A stretch of DNA of 64,000 nucleotides from Anolis sagrei (lineage: Eukaryota > Chordata > Lepidosauria > Squamata > Anolidae), in contig NC_090022.1 in assembly GCF_037176765.1 (NCBI RefSeq), forward strand, positions 178,242,117 through 178,306,116, written 5' to 3'. Shown here in pieces: positions 1-15,053 of this stretch. The position numbers and the translations under genes are program-made. The notes under the pieces were generated by a model, which was given only the letters and a program-made list of their open reading frames with translations, ran no database searches and had not been told where the DNA came from. How positions within the stretch are numbered: position 1 is the stretch's first letter; the number at the start of each line of letters is the position of its first letter.

Positions 1-371
1 CATTTTCTTCTCTCCAGCAAGCCAGGGATAACTCCATCCCCTCATTGCATGCTAACTGGGGAACACAGTTGTCTATAAGGCTGTCAAGTTCCATGGAAAA
101 ATGGGTTGGAAGTGGTGAAAGAAAACTTTGCTCATTCTTCCTTCCAAAGAGGTTGCAGGAAATCAACAGATTCTCAGAACCGCTTTTTAAACTGCTGAAC
201 TAAACCCGCTGTTCACAACTATGACTAAAACCTTAAAAGTATACTCCTAACCATGTAACATCCAATATAATAACATATTTATATATACTTAGCATCAAAA
301 TGAACGCATCATTCCAGAGGCTTTAAATTATTCTATCCCCCAGTGCAACATTGAGTGGGGACATTTATTAG
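1..371. other. No recognised feature
   Basis: AT-rich sequence in which I see no exon, known repeat or RNA gene. Confidence 0.4.
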
Positions 372-830
372 AACTTTAAGATCTTCTGGGGAGGCCCTGA
401 TCTTGGTCCCACCGCCTTCGCAAGCATGGTGGGAATAAAGACAGGGTCTTTTCCATGGTGACCCCTTGGCTGTGGAACTCCCTCCCCAGCGACATCAGGC
501 AGGTCCCATCCCTTCTGGGTTTTACGAAAAAGCTGAAGACTTGGCTCTGCGCACAAGCATTCAAAGAATAAGTTTCTATGCTTTCAACACAGTCTGGATT
601 AAGGATTATGAGCAGGGTTATGGACGAATTGAACTATGCACTTTATATGCTTTTTAAATTTGTATAGGGATGTATTTTATTATTGCTTAATGTTAATAGT
701 TTTAACTGTATAATTTTTATTGTTGGTACTGGTTTTTACCGGCATTGAATTTTTGCCGGAATTGTAAGCCGTCTTGAGTCCCTTCGGGTGAAAAAGGCGA
801 GGTAGAAATTAAAATAAATAAATAAATAAA
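372..830 (+). mobile_element. L2-type LINE 3' end
   Basis: The 5' part reads like the last residues of an L2-clade ORF2 (a WNSLP-type motif followed by LKTWL). It is followed by a 3' UTR ending in the GCATTGAATTTTTGCC / gtaagccg..tgagtcccttcggg block and an (ATAA)n tail. The same tail recurs at least a dozen times in this window. The element is 5'-truncated and its reading frame is eroded. Confidence 0.7.
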
Positions 831-2390
831 TGTCTTATACCTTTCTCCCCTTGTCCATTGCTATCTAAATTTGGGACTTTTAAATATTTGGTTCTGGACA
901 GAGGGGTTCTAACAATTAGCTAGAAGTTTTACTTTAACATTGCCAACACTGAGAAAATTACTTACAATTGTCTGTTGCTGAAGACCAGGTATTGGGAGAC
1001 AAAAGACAAAAAAGAGAAGATGTTTTAGACAGCATGTAGAAGATGCAACTTTAAAGAAAGTAATGCTTGCACAGATTATTCAGATAGGATTTTGTCAGTC
1101 TTATATTATCACCATCAGTCAATATTCATCACAATATTTGTAATATCTATTTTTTAAATATAATTGCTTCACTTCACAGAGCAACACAGTCATCCAAGAC
1201 TGTTATTATGCTGGTGAAAAGTGGGAGGTCTTATGTACAGTGAGACAATTGCCTCAGGCAGCAGATGAGGACAGGCAACTTCCTGGTTGTTACTTTTGAG
1301 CAGTTTGGCTGTTTCTCTCAATTTTCTTTCACTTCCTGTTGCCTTGCCTTACATTGTAACTAGGAATCGTATGTAAGATGGAAGGTTATAACTCGAGGAC
1401 TCCCTATATTTGGCTCACAACCTCATAACGGTCTGTTTTGCAGGCTGCATCTCCCTCCCTCAGAGCTTCCTGATGCCCCATTGCATTTGCAGGGATTATT
1501 CCCCCTCCCAACTAATCCCCCCAATATACCATCTATTTGCCCACCTTCCATTATTATGAATCATTATTATTAACCAACTTTCATCTTCAAAAGGAGATTG
1601 CTGTCTTAGCAACAGTGGAGAACATTCTCCTATCATTAGTATTGAAGTAAGATTCAAGACAAGTGACTTGACTTCTGTACATGGAATAGGGAAAGGCACC
1701 ATCACATCCTTTGCATTTACTGTCTTAGGAGGTGGAACAGTGATAATATGCAGGAGGTTGTAGAAATATGCAATAGGCTATGACTGTCTCCTTGAACCAT
1801 CTTTCTAGGACTCCTCTCCCTTCGAGAATAATTCTAATATGAAAAATAAATATGAGCTATACAAACCGAGGCCACATTCCTACGGCTGCTGTCTGTCAGA
1901 GCCTGGACCTGTGAAGGACAGGGAAAATCAGATTAAATCTGAGAAGGGCATTTGGGGAATCAGGAAGTCATCTGTGTTTACAAGTGTAGAAAAGAACTAT
2001 TTGAGATTAGAGATGCACTAAACTGGGATTGAGAAATAATCAGTGCCAGCTGTCCAAGCCAACGGTGAGGAATGAGTAGAATTGTAGTGCAGCAACTTCT
2101 GGAGAACCTCACGTTCCTCCTCGCTATGCTAGGCATTCTGCCTGGCTCCACAGAATTCTAGTTTCACAAAAGGCTTTGCTATCTCCCATTGGCAGAATCC
2201 AGAATTGGATATTTCACTTGGTAAATAATGCTTCAATCAATGAGCCCATCATATATGAATTACTAGCATATATACCTAGTGCTGCCCAGGTGTCATTGGG
2301 ACGACTGCCCACCAACCTTCTCCAGATCTGAGAAAGCCTACCTCACAATGTCTCCCTGGCATCACTACATCAACTCTCTTTGGGCAAGCT
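831..2390. other. Intergenic DNA, nothing assigned
   Basis: No convincing exon, RNA gene or named repeat was seen here. Open frames are short and lack splice or codon support. Old, eroded repeats may be present. Confidence 0.4.
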
Positions 2391-2580
2391 CTTTGTGGTT
2401 CTTTCTTTCCCCCTCTTCGTTCTTTCCTTTCTCTTACCTCTTTCCCACTCTTTCATCCCTTTCTTCATCCCCTCCATTCCCTTCTTCATCTCTTTTCTAT
2501 TCTTCATACCTTTCCACCTATCCTTTCTCTTTCTTCCTTCTTTCTCCCTTTCGTTCCCTTCCTTCCTCAATTCCTCTCAT
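2391..2580. repeat. Pyrimidine-rich imperfect microsatellite
   Basis: An irregular run of CTTT, CCTT and CATCC units on the plus strand. Both strands give long but low-complexity open frames, which are artefacts of composition. Confidence 0.8.
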
Positions 2581-2619
2581 GCACATGCCACCTATCACTC
2601 CTTTCTTTCCCAGTGACAT

Positions 2620-3490
2620 CAGAAGAGGGCCACTTCATCTAGCAATAGTCAATCCCTCACTTAACTGCAGCCAATCTACTTTGATCCTTCGATCCGTTTG
2701 TCATTGGTGTGGAGTTTGAGATTGCTGATTTTTCTATGAAGTGGGCTGAGTCCTTTTTTTGAGTACTTTTTATTAATGACTTACATAGGACAATATAAAA
2801 TAACACTTCATAACATAACATAATACTATTAAACACAAGCACTATCATAGACCTATACCAAACAAAGGAAGTGGAAAAAAGAAAAACAAAAAGGGGAAAA
2901 AAGGATAAAAATAATAAAATTTTGACTTCCGTTCTACCTTCTTTTGCTGTTCATTAATTTATATTATATTTTCATATTTTTTCTCCAAAAAAAAAAGAAA
3001 AGAAAAAGAAATGGTCCTTCCAACTTCCATTCCTCTTATCATCATTCTTTTTGTTTACTGTTAATTTTTCATATAGTCCTCAAGGGCCTTCCAGTCTGTC
3101 TTTTTCATTCCTTTTCCATTATTTTGTCTCAACCAAAATGTCAATTCATCCATGTCCTTAATATCCATGGGCTGAGTCCTTAATGTAGTGTGTAGTGAAC
3201 CCAATATGGGTTTGTAGTTGTTTGGTCAGAAATTTTGCCAAATCATATGTGGGGGATTCAACGTTGCTCACGATGGATCATGCATAATTGTTGGTGTATG
3301 TTAAGATTAATTGCTGAGTTCTTAATCAAAGTGTTGGTTTTTCTGGTGATTTTGTAGACTGGGTCCTGTTTTAGTTTCTTTGCATGCAGTGGGATCTAGG
3401 AATTGTCAGATTTTTTCTTTGTATTGTTCTGTTTTCATGATTACAATGGCATTCCCCTTATCTGCTGGGATTTCAATATTTATTGAAACT
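2620..3490 (-). mobile_element. Penelope-like element, reverse transcriptase fragment
   Basis: Read on the minus strand, the piece near 3470-3430 translates to the ADKGNAIVIM-type motif that opens the PLE reverse transcriptase. The piece near 2740-2720 gives DSAHFIEK, a motif found further into the same domain. The fragment is split by an L1 insertion (2756-3168) and is degraded. Family assignment rests on recognising these two motifs in the right order and spacing. Confidence 0.6.
2756..3168 (-). mobile_element. L1 LINE 3' fragment with target duplication
   Basis: A 413-bp insertion in minus orientation, starting with a T-run (the poly-A tail on the other strand). It is flanked by a perfect 13-bp direct repeat, gggctgagtcctt, at 2743-2755 and 3169-3181. 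This marks a target-primed retroposition event into the older PLE fragment. L1 is suggested by the A-rich 3' UTR; a processed transcript cannot be excluded. Confidence 0.65.
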
Positions 3491-4293
3491 GGACTAAATG
3501 AAATCCAGGGCAATCTTTGTGTCAGAGATATTAACTAGGTGGAGCTTTATCTATATAAATAACATCTATATAAATAAAAATGTAATGTTCGTTTGTGGGA
3601 ATAACTGAACTCAAAAACCACTGGATGAATTGCTGCCAAATTCAGCCACAAGACACCTACTAACCCAATGAGTGACCACCACTCAAAAAATTGATTTTGT
3701 CACTTGGGAGTTGTAGTTGCTGAGTTTTATAGTTAACATACAATCAAAGATCATTCTGAATTCCAACGATGGAATTGAACCAAACGTGGCACACAGGACT
3801 CCCATAACCAACAGAAAACACTAGAAGTGTTTGGTGGGCATTGACCTGAGTTTGGGAGTTGTAGTTCACCTACATCCAGGGAGCACTGTGGACTCAAACA
3901 ATGATGGATCTGGACCAAACTTGCCACGAATATTTCATTTACCCAAATATGAACAGAGATGGAGTTTGGGGAAAATAGACCGTGACATTTGGGAGTTTTA
4001 GTTACTGGGATTTATAGTTTACCTACAATCAAAGAGCATTTTGAACCCCACTAATGACAGAATTGGGGCAAACTTCCCATACAGAACCCCCATGACCAAC
4101 AGAAAATATTTAGGGCCATTCAGTCCAACTCCCTTCACCAGGGCAAGAAAACGTAATCAAAGCCCTCCTGACAAAGAGCCATCCAGCCATAGATACAGAT
4201 AGATATATATGATTCACACACAGAGATATATATTATCATAGATTTGAAAGGGACCCTTAAAGGACAATTATATGTTGCATGTTCCAGAGTAGG

Positions 4294-4444
4294 CGCCGCG
4301 GTGTGATTGGATTTTTTTTGCCTTGTTTATGAGAGTTTTTTTAAATTATTGTTCTGTTGTTGTGTTTTATTGATGTATTTGGGCTCGGCCTCTTGTAAGC
4401 CGCACCGAGTCCTTCGGGAGATGGTAGCGGGGTATAAATAAAGG

Positions 4445-4480
<36 letters not shown>
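4294..4480 (+). mobile_element. L2-type tail with (ATT)n inserted in Helitron
   Basis: Contains the gggctcggcctc / gtaagccgcaccgagtcc block and a long (ATT)n tail. The Helitron sequence gagtagg / caaaccagg, continuous in the copy at 46862-47903, is interrupted here. Confidence 0.65.
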
Positions 4481-4602
4481 GGCAAACCAGGCACTCTCCA
4501 CATCAACACTGACAAAGAAACAGCAAGAAATACTGTTTGGCCACAAGCATCAAGAAATTATATATATTAGAAACCAACATTTTCTCATTACTTTATTTTC
4601 CA

Positions 4603-4823
4603 TCTGAACATGAGGAAGAACCTCCTGAGTGTGAGAGCCGTTCAGCAGTGGAACTCTCTGCCCCGGAGTGGGGTGGAGGCTCCTTCTTTGGAAGCTTTTA
4701 AACAGAGGCTGGATGGCCATCTGTCAGGGGTGCTTTGAATGCAATATTCCTGCTTCTTGGCAGGGGGTTGGACTGGATGGCCCATGAGGTCTCTTCCAAC
4801 TCTTTGATTCTATGATTCTATGT
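4603..4823 (+). mobile_element. CR1 LINE 3' end
   Basis: Carries the CR1 3' UTR: gaacatgaggaagaac, gttcagcagtggaactctct, ggttggactggatggccc and the terminal ATTCTATG repeats. It interrupts the Helitron near that element's 3' end. Confidence 0.85.
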
Positions 4824-4959
4824 GGCAGGGGGTGGCTATTGGGGAAAAGCAGGCACTTTCTTTTATTATTACTTCAGCCTAGGAAGACCCTCCTCACTCC
4901 ATGACAATCCTCACGTGAAATGGCCCTGTCTTCACCCCTTTTCAAACCACCCTTCAATC

Positions 4960-5503
4960 CTCTGCCACTCTACTTCTACCGCCCAATCAGAACGAACCCT
5001 GGCGCAGTTAATCCCGCCCACCCGCTGCCAGGATAGAAACTCCTCCCTACCAACCGTTTGGGGGTTTGAACCAATTGGAAAATCGTCTTCTCCCTTTTGG
5101 CCCGCCTATCAACCAATCAGAAAGCTTCTTATCCGACCTTCTCTTTCCCTCCCCCTCAGCTTCCCTTGAGACGAAACCAAACGTGAACACGAATTCCCTC
5201 CGCGAACCGAAGTCAGGCTTCTCACCGAGCGAGATGCCAGCAAAGACGGCCTCCAGAGGTTCCTTGAGGTGCTCAAAGCGACCGATACTGCCATCTTTAA
5301 GTCTCCTTGAAGGTGGAAAAGGGGGAGGCGTGGAATGGAAGAAACTTATCCAAACAACGCGAGACTTGCGACGAACTCACGCGAGAGGTTGCCAGAGTGC
5401 AGTCTCGTGAGGCCCCGCCCTCCACGAGGCACAGCCCGGCATCTATGCCCCTAGCCGTCCTAGAGCGGTAGTGGTTGATAAGGCCCGCGCAGGCGCGTCC
5501 CCG
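4960..5503 (+). promoter_or_regulatory. RPL10 CpG-rich promoter
   Basis: The sequence becomes CpG-rich and repeat-free just upstream of the RPL10 leader. Three CCAAT-type boxes are visible (cccaatcag near 4982, ccaattgg near 5070, ccaatcag near 5112). There is a CGCGAGA-type motif near 5358 and another near 5384, and a GC box, ccccgccc, near 5413. No TATA box is seen at the expected place, as is normal for ribosomal protein genes. The motifs are read by eye; occupancy is inferred. Confidence 0.7.
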
Positions 5504-5524
5504 CTCTCTTTTCCGCTCGGCGAG
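5504..5524 (+). promoter_or_regulatory. RPL10: RPL10 5'TOP leader, non-coding exon 1
   Basis: The short pyrimidine run ctctcttttcc precedes a GT donor (cgag|gtgagt at 5524/5525). This is the 5' terminal oligopyrimidine start expected of a ribosomal protein mRNA, which confers mTOR/LARP1-dependent translation control. The exact start base is inferred from the C that opens the tract. Confidence 0.75.
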
Positions 5525-5646
5525 GTGAGTGCGCGGAGGGCCAGGCGGGCGCTGCGTGGGGAGTGTAGGCCTCAGGCCTGTCTTCGGTGGCTTTGAAGGG
5601 CTGTAACTGACTTTCTCCGCTTTTCTCTCCTTCCAGACCCGCAGAC

Positions 5647-10946
<5,300 letters not shown>

Positions 10947-10999
10947 GGGCCTATCAATAAGATGCCCCATTGATTTATTCTTGAAGGAAAATTCGTAAG

Positions 11000-11005
11000 A
11001 ATAAA
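11000..11005 (+). terminator. RPL10: RPL10 poly(A) signal
   Basis: AATAAA lies 54 nt after the TGA stop, followed by a T/GT-rich stretch (gttcctgtgtggttaatgttttgg). The 3' UTR is short, as in other ribosomal protein mRNAs. Confidence 0.85.
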
Positions 11006-11460
11006 GAGTGCTCTCTAGTTCCTGTGTGGTTAATGTTTTGGACAAGGATGGGATTACTGGAACTTGGTCAGCTGGTGGAAGATGTTTCTCTATTGCAGGG
11101 GTCCCCAACCTAAGGCCTGGAGGCTGGATGCAGCCCTCCGGGGTCATTTACCCAGCTCCTGCCCTAAACCTTAGAACAGTGGTTCCCAAACTTTTTTTCG
11201 AGCAGGGATCACTCTCCCAACTTTAGTACCAAAAGGTTTACGAATCAGTTTTTAATCAACTAGATTTGTTTTGGTTATTTGAGGTGCTGATTCAGAAAAT
11301 TGCACAGACCACATCATCTCTAGTTTCTGATACAGAACATAAGCCATCCAGTAGTCACCATCTGCTCGCCCACAGAAAACCGTATTTAATAAGCCTTGGC
11401 ACTGTAAGAGGGTTTTGCGAGATCAGTTGCTCTCATTGCAACAGTGTAGTAATGATGAAG

Positions 11461-12132
11461 CAACAGTGCAGTAACAAACTGAACCACCTAAACTGGGCTC
11501 TACAGGCTACAGGATACTCCACCTCGGACATCAGAAGAGCTGCAAGACCAAGAACAAGCCACGAGAGTCAAGACAAAGATCCACCCAGAGAAAAAGTGTT
11601 CTTGCCATACATCAAGGGAACCACTAACCGCATAGGGAAGCTGATGAGGAAACACAACATACAAACCACCTACAGACCCACCAAGAACATCCAACAAATG
11701 CTATATTCAGCAAAGGACAAGAGGGATCCTCTCACCTCTGCAGGAGTCTACCGTGTACTATGCAGCTGTGGACAAGTCTACATAGGGACCACCAAACGCA
11801 GCATTGCCCAAACACGAATCAAGGGACATGAAAGGCACTGCAGACTACTTCAACCAGAGAAGTCAGCCATAGCAGAGCACCTGATGAACCAACCTGGACA
11901 CAGCATATTATTTGAGAACACGGAAATACTGGACCACTCTCACAACCACCATGTCAGACTACACAGAGAAGCCATTGAAATCCACAAGCATGTGGACAAT
12001 TTCAACCAGAAAGGAAACCATGAAAATGAACAAAATCCCCTTATTAAAAAACTCAAAAATAACAACAGCAAAACAACAGAGAGTAAACAATCAGGCACAT
12101 CAAATCACTCTCAACAAAAGATTTCCCCCTAG
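11461..12132 (+). CDS. Penelope-like polyprotein C-terminus, GIY-YIG endonuclease
   Basis: Open for 223 codons within the element, to a TAG/TAA region at 12132. The frame also stays open 5' of the insertion, so an upstream ATG at 11266 belongs to the host MITE and is chance. Numbering from that ATG, the GIY-YIG signature is GVYRVLCSCG (160-169) and VYIGTTKRS (171-179). Next come the catalytic-type Arg in QTRIKGHE (R184) and the distal Glu/His block SAIAEHLMNQPGH (E204, H205, H212). The CxC between GVY and YIG fits the zinc-knuckle insertion of PLE endonucleases. The polyprotein's reverse transcriptase is missing by 5' truncation, so this copy is not autonomous. The product would nick target DNA for TPRT-like insertion; this is known of the family, not shown here. 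Confidence 0.8.
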   Translation, partial: QQCSNKLNHLNWALQATGYSTSDIRRAARPRTSHESQDKDPPREKVFLPYIKGTTNRIGKLMRKHNIQTTYRPTKNIQQMLYSAKDKRDPLTSAGVYRVLCSCGQVYIGTTKRSIAQTRIKGHERHCRLLQPEKSAIAEHLMNQPGHSILFENTEILDHSHNHHVRLHREAIEIHKHVDNFNQKGNHENEQNPLIKKLKNNNSKTTESKQSGTSNHSQQKISP

Positions 12133-12277
12133 GCACTTCCAAACCATTAAATGCTAATCAAGGTGGTCAGCTGAAACATTCACACCTAGCTGCAGCAGAC
12201 AAAAGTCCTTTGTCCCACCCTGGTCATTCCACAGATATATAAACCCATTTTCCTACTTCCAACAGATCTCACTACCT

Positions 12278-12312
12278 CTGAGGATGCTTGCCATAGATGC
12301 AGGCAAAACGTC
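12278..12312 (+). ncRNA. Hammerhead-like core, eroded copy
   Basis: Same position in the element as the intact cores at 14776 and 31021. CTGAGGA and the stem II arms are present, but the GAAA side is not conserved. Confidence 0.4.
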
Positions 12313-12957
12313 AGGAGAAAATGCCTCTAGAACATGGCCATATAGCCCGGAAAAACCTACAACAACCCGATGAAGCTACTGCCCGTATTTTAGTTCTTGT
12401 GGATCACTGGTGGTCTGTGGACCACAATTTGGAAACTACTGCTTTAAACTGAGGGTCACCCTAAGTCTTAAAACAACTTTGAAAGCACACAACAAAAACC
12501 ATCCCCATTAACTTGTCTGTCATCAGCCAAAAGTAGGCCCACACTTCTCATTGAAATACTGATACATGTATGTTGGTTAAAATGGTTCTTCATTCTGAAT
12601 ATTGTATTCTTTCATGTATAGTTGCACTACAAATATGTGTGCATAGGAATTGGTTAATATATATTTAAAATTATGGTCCATCCCCCCCCCCCCCAATAGT
12701 CTTGAGGGACCACAAACTGGCCCTCCGCTTAGGTTTGAGGACCCCTGCCATATTGCAAAGTTGGCACTTGTTCCAACACCTTATGGATATGATGTCTGAC
12801 TTAAAAATGTCCTTTAATCTTTCCCCAACCTCAGAGATACAAGTGCTCTTGGGTTGCAATTCCCATTTTCCCCAATCCACATGGCAGATAATCGAAAGTG
12901 ATGAGAGCTGTCGTTCAATAACATCTGGAGAGCCAAACTGAGTGGGAAAAAAAGCAT

Positions 12958-13066
12958 TGGGTTGTAGGTTTTTTTGGGCTGTATGGCCATGGTCTAGAGG
13001 CATTCTCTTCTGACTTTTCGCCTGCATCTATGGCAAGCATCCTCAGAGGTAGTGAGGTCCTACTAT
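12958..13066 (-). mobile_element. Penelope terminal fragment
   Basis: Contains ggttgtaggttttttt ... tatggccatggtctagaggc ... catctatggcaagcatcctc, i.e. the PLE terminus in minus orientation, truncated on both sides. Confidence 0.8.
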
Positions 13067-13455
13067 GTAAAGAAATCATAGTTAGCCCTCTGTATCCATG
13101 GATCCTCCATCTATGGAGTCAACAGTCCTTTGTGGCCCTCAATGAAAATGAGTTTGACACCCCTGGTTTACATCAAAACTATCCTTTAGACAGGCTTTCC
13201 TACTTAATTTTTGAGTGTGGAGAACCGGTACATGCTTTCACATAACGGTTTTGAGAGCTTTGATACCAGACTCTTCATGGATATTAAAGAATCATTATGC
13301 TTCATGAAAATGTAAAGAAAAATGGGAGTATAAAAACTTTTCTGAGAAATGAACACTTTTAATCCATTAGTCTGAAAAGCAAGAAAAAGACCTGAGCCTT
13401 GGAATAATTTTGTATACATACAGATGGCGATTAGATTTGGACTGTTCTATGTTTT

Positions 13456-14126
13456 GGGGCGGGGGGCAGCGCTGTTGGTGTAGTGCAGGGGTCCTCAAAC
13501 TAAGGCCCAGGGCCCGGATACGGCCCTCCAAGGTCATTTACCCAGCCCTTGCTCAGGATCAACCTAAGTCTGAAACCACTTGAAAGCATACAACAACAAC
13601 AATCCTATCTCATCAGCCAAAAACAGGTCCACACTTCCTATTGAAATACTAATAAATTTATATTTGTTAAAACTTTTCTTCATTTTAATTATTGTATTGT
13701 TTTAAAGTGTTTTTTGCACTACAAATAAGATATGTGCAGTGTGCATAGGAATTCATGTTTTTTTCAAATTATAATCCGGTCCTCCAAGAGTTTGAGGGAC
13801 TGTGACCTGGCCCTCTGTTTAAAAAGTTTGAAGACCCCTGAGGTAGTGGGTTAAACAGCTGTGCTGCTGAACTTGTTGACTGAAAAGTTGACAGTTTGAA
13901 TCCAGGGAGTGGGATGAGCTCCTGTTGTTGGCCCCAGCTTCTGCCAACCTAGCAGTTCCAAAATTGCAAATGTGAGTAGATCAATAGGTACTGCTTCTGT
14001 GGAACGGTAACAGCCCTCTGTAGTCATGTGGACTGTCCGGCTCTTTGGTTTAGGAATTTAGATGATCACCACCTCTCAGAGTCGGACACGACTAGACTTA
14101 ATATCGGAGAAATCCTTTACCTTTTA
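13456..14126 (+). mobile_element. Sauria-type tRNA SINE split by a hAT MITE
   Basis: The head lies before 13496 and the rest resumes at 13841 (gggttaaacagctgtgctgctg ... gtgagtagatcaataggta ... gtcggacacgact ... tcctttaccttt). Its ACCTTT-type tail carries the BovB-like 3' end of Sauria SINEs. The tail is also the target of the PLE fold-back starting at 14128. Confidence 0.7.
13496..13840. mobile_element. hAT MITE family 1 inside the SINE
   Basis: Ends caggggtcctcaaact and gtttgaagacccctg; 8-bp flanks gtgtagtg / aggtagtg match at six positions. Confidence 0.8.
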
Positions 14127-14183
14127 TGGGTTGTTGTAGGTTTTTTCGGGCTGTATGGCCATGGTCTAGAGGCATTCTCTCCT

Positions 14184-14218
14184 GACGTTTCGCCTGCATC
14201 TATGGCAAGCATCCTCAG
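14184..14218 (-). ncRNA. Hammerhead-ribozyme-like core in PLE terminus
   Basis: On the minus strand: CTGAGGA, U, stem II GCTTGC/GCAGGC with a 7-nt loop, GAAAC and the cleavage-type triplet GTC. All core residues are present. There is one extra U before stem II, and stem III is only the self-complementary ACGU, so cleavage would need a dimer. Confidence 0.6.
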
Positions 14219-14775
14219 AGGTAGTGAGGTCTGTTGGAACTAGGAAAAAGGTTTTATATATCTGTGGAATGACCAGGGTTGGACAAAGGACTCTTGACTG
14301 CTGGAGCTAGGTGTGAATGTTTCAACTAACCACCTTGATTAGCATTTGATGGCCTGGCAGTTGTTTGGTGTGGCTTATTGGTACCTGGGGCAATCTTTTG
14401 TTGAGAGGTGATTAGATGTCCTTGATTGTTTCCTCTCTGTTGTGCTGTTGTAATTTTAGAGTTTTTTTAATTAGTCAGATTTTGTTCATTTTCATGGTTT
14501 CCTCCTTTCTGTTGAAATTGTCTACATGCTTGTGGATTTCAATGGCTTCTCTGTGTAATTACAACAGCACAATAACAGAGAGGAAACAAACAAGGACATC
14601 TAATCACCTCCCAACAAAGGTTTGCTCCAGGCACAGTCAGCCCATTGTATGCTAATCAAGGTGGTCAGTTGAAACATTCACACCTAGCTCCAACAGACAA
14701 GAGTCCTTTGTCTCACCCTGGTCATTCCACAGATATATAAACCCTTTTTCCTAGTTCCAACAGACCTCACTACCT

Positions 14776-14810
14776 CTGAGGATGCTTGCCATAGATGCAG
14801 GCGAAACGTC
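14776..14810 (+). ncRNA. Hammerhead-ribozyme-like core in PLE terminus
   Basis: Plus-strand partner of the core at 14184-14218. The flanking CCT (14773-14775) and AGG (14811-14813) can form the inner stem I. A TATATAA motif lies at 14734-14740. Confidence 0.6.
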
Positions 14811-15053
14811 AGGAGAGAATGCCTCTAGACCATGGCCATACAGCCCGAAAAAACCTACAACAACCCAGTGATTCCGGCCATGAAAGCCTTCAACAATACA
14901 TCTTTACCTTTTATGTTTAGGGGCCAAGCAAGAAATCTGTCCCAAAGTGGTTCACTCTCCATGATATTTGAAAAACTGGGATAACCCTGGGCAAAGCCCC
15001 AGTCCCTTTGTTTTGCCTGTGAGATCTTGAGGAACAGCAGGGAAACTGAAGAT

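Larger units (their letters stand above)
3565..4840 (+). mobile_element. Non-autonomous Helitron with nested insertions
   Basis: Begins with TCTATATAAATAAAAATG and continues through the family's repeated blocks (tttgggagttgtagt; ccaaacttggcacac). It resumes after a CR1 insertion with the family's 3' terminus, tggcagggggtggctatt. The family end in better copies is a short hairpin (GCCACAGCAACGCGTGGC) followed by CTAGT, with no target duplication, as expected for Helitrons. An L2-type tail (4294-4480) and a CR1 (4603-4823) sit inside it. Confidence 0.7.
11461..12368 (+). mobile_element. Penelope-like element, 5'-truncated, with GIY-YIG domain
   Basis: A ~908-bp insertion flanked by the direct repeat gatgaag (11454-11460 and 12369-12375). 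The uninterrupted hAT MITE at 34893 shows the empty site. It encodes the C-terminal part of the PLE protein, including the GIY-YIG endonuclease that sets PLEs apart from LINEs. It then runs through a 3' UTR with a TATATAAA motif and an eroded hammerhead-like core, ending at ctacaacaaccc. This copy is the reference for the many fold-back copies elsewhere in the window. Confidence 0.85.
11177..12441. mobile_element. hAT MITE family 2, middle layer of the nest
   Basis: Ends cagtggttcccaaactt and tttggaaactactg. The interior matches the uninterrupted copy at 34893-35360 (accaaaag-gtttacgaatc; gtgctgattcagaaaattgca; ataagagggttt). It is split by the Penelope element at 11461-12368. Confidence 0.8.
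11096..12747. mobile_element. hAT MITE family 1, outermost of a three-layer nest
   Basis: Ends caggggtccccaacct and gtttgaggacccctg, with imperfect 8-bp flanks ctctattg / ccatattg. The body is split at 11177-12441 by a different hAT MITE. It begins about 70 bp past the RPL10 poly(A) site. Confidence 0.8.
14128..14901. mobile_element. Penelope fold-back unit (two inverted terminal copies)
   Basis: The left arm is the PLE 3' end in minus orientation (from gggttgttgtagg) and the right arm is the same end in plus orientation. They meet near 14557. The right end carries the extra ~33-nt block ccagtgattccggccatg..cttcaacaat. The whole unit is bounded by the direct repeat ctttaccttttatg (14115-14128 and 14902-14915), so it inserted as one piece. 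Confidence 0.85.

Noticed and set aside
2279-2719. 146-codon frame on the plus strand
   Set aside because: Most of it is a pyrimidine-rich simple repeat, and its end overlaps the PLE fragment read backwards.
11266-11460. N-terminal 65 codons of the 288-codon frame holding the GIY-YIG domain
   Set aside because: They lie in the hAT MITE outside the PLE target duplication, so the upstream ATG is a chance fusion.
14128-14901. Inverted repeat read as a local segmental inversion
   Set aside because: The same inverted pair, with the same ends, occurs at several other loci, each with its own target duplication, so it is a mobile unit.
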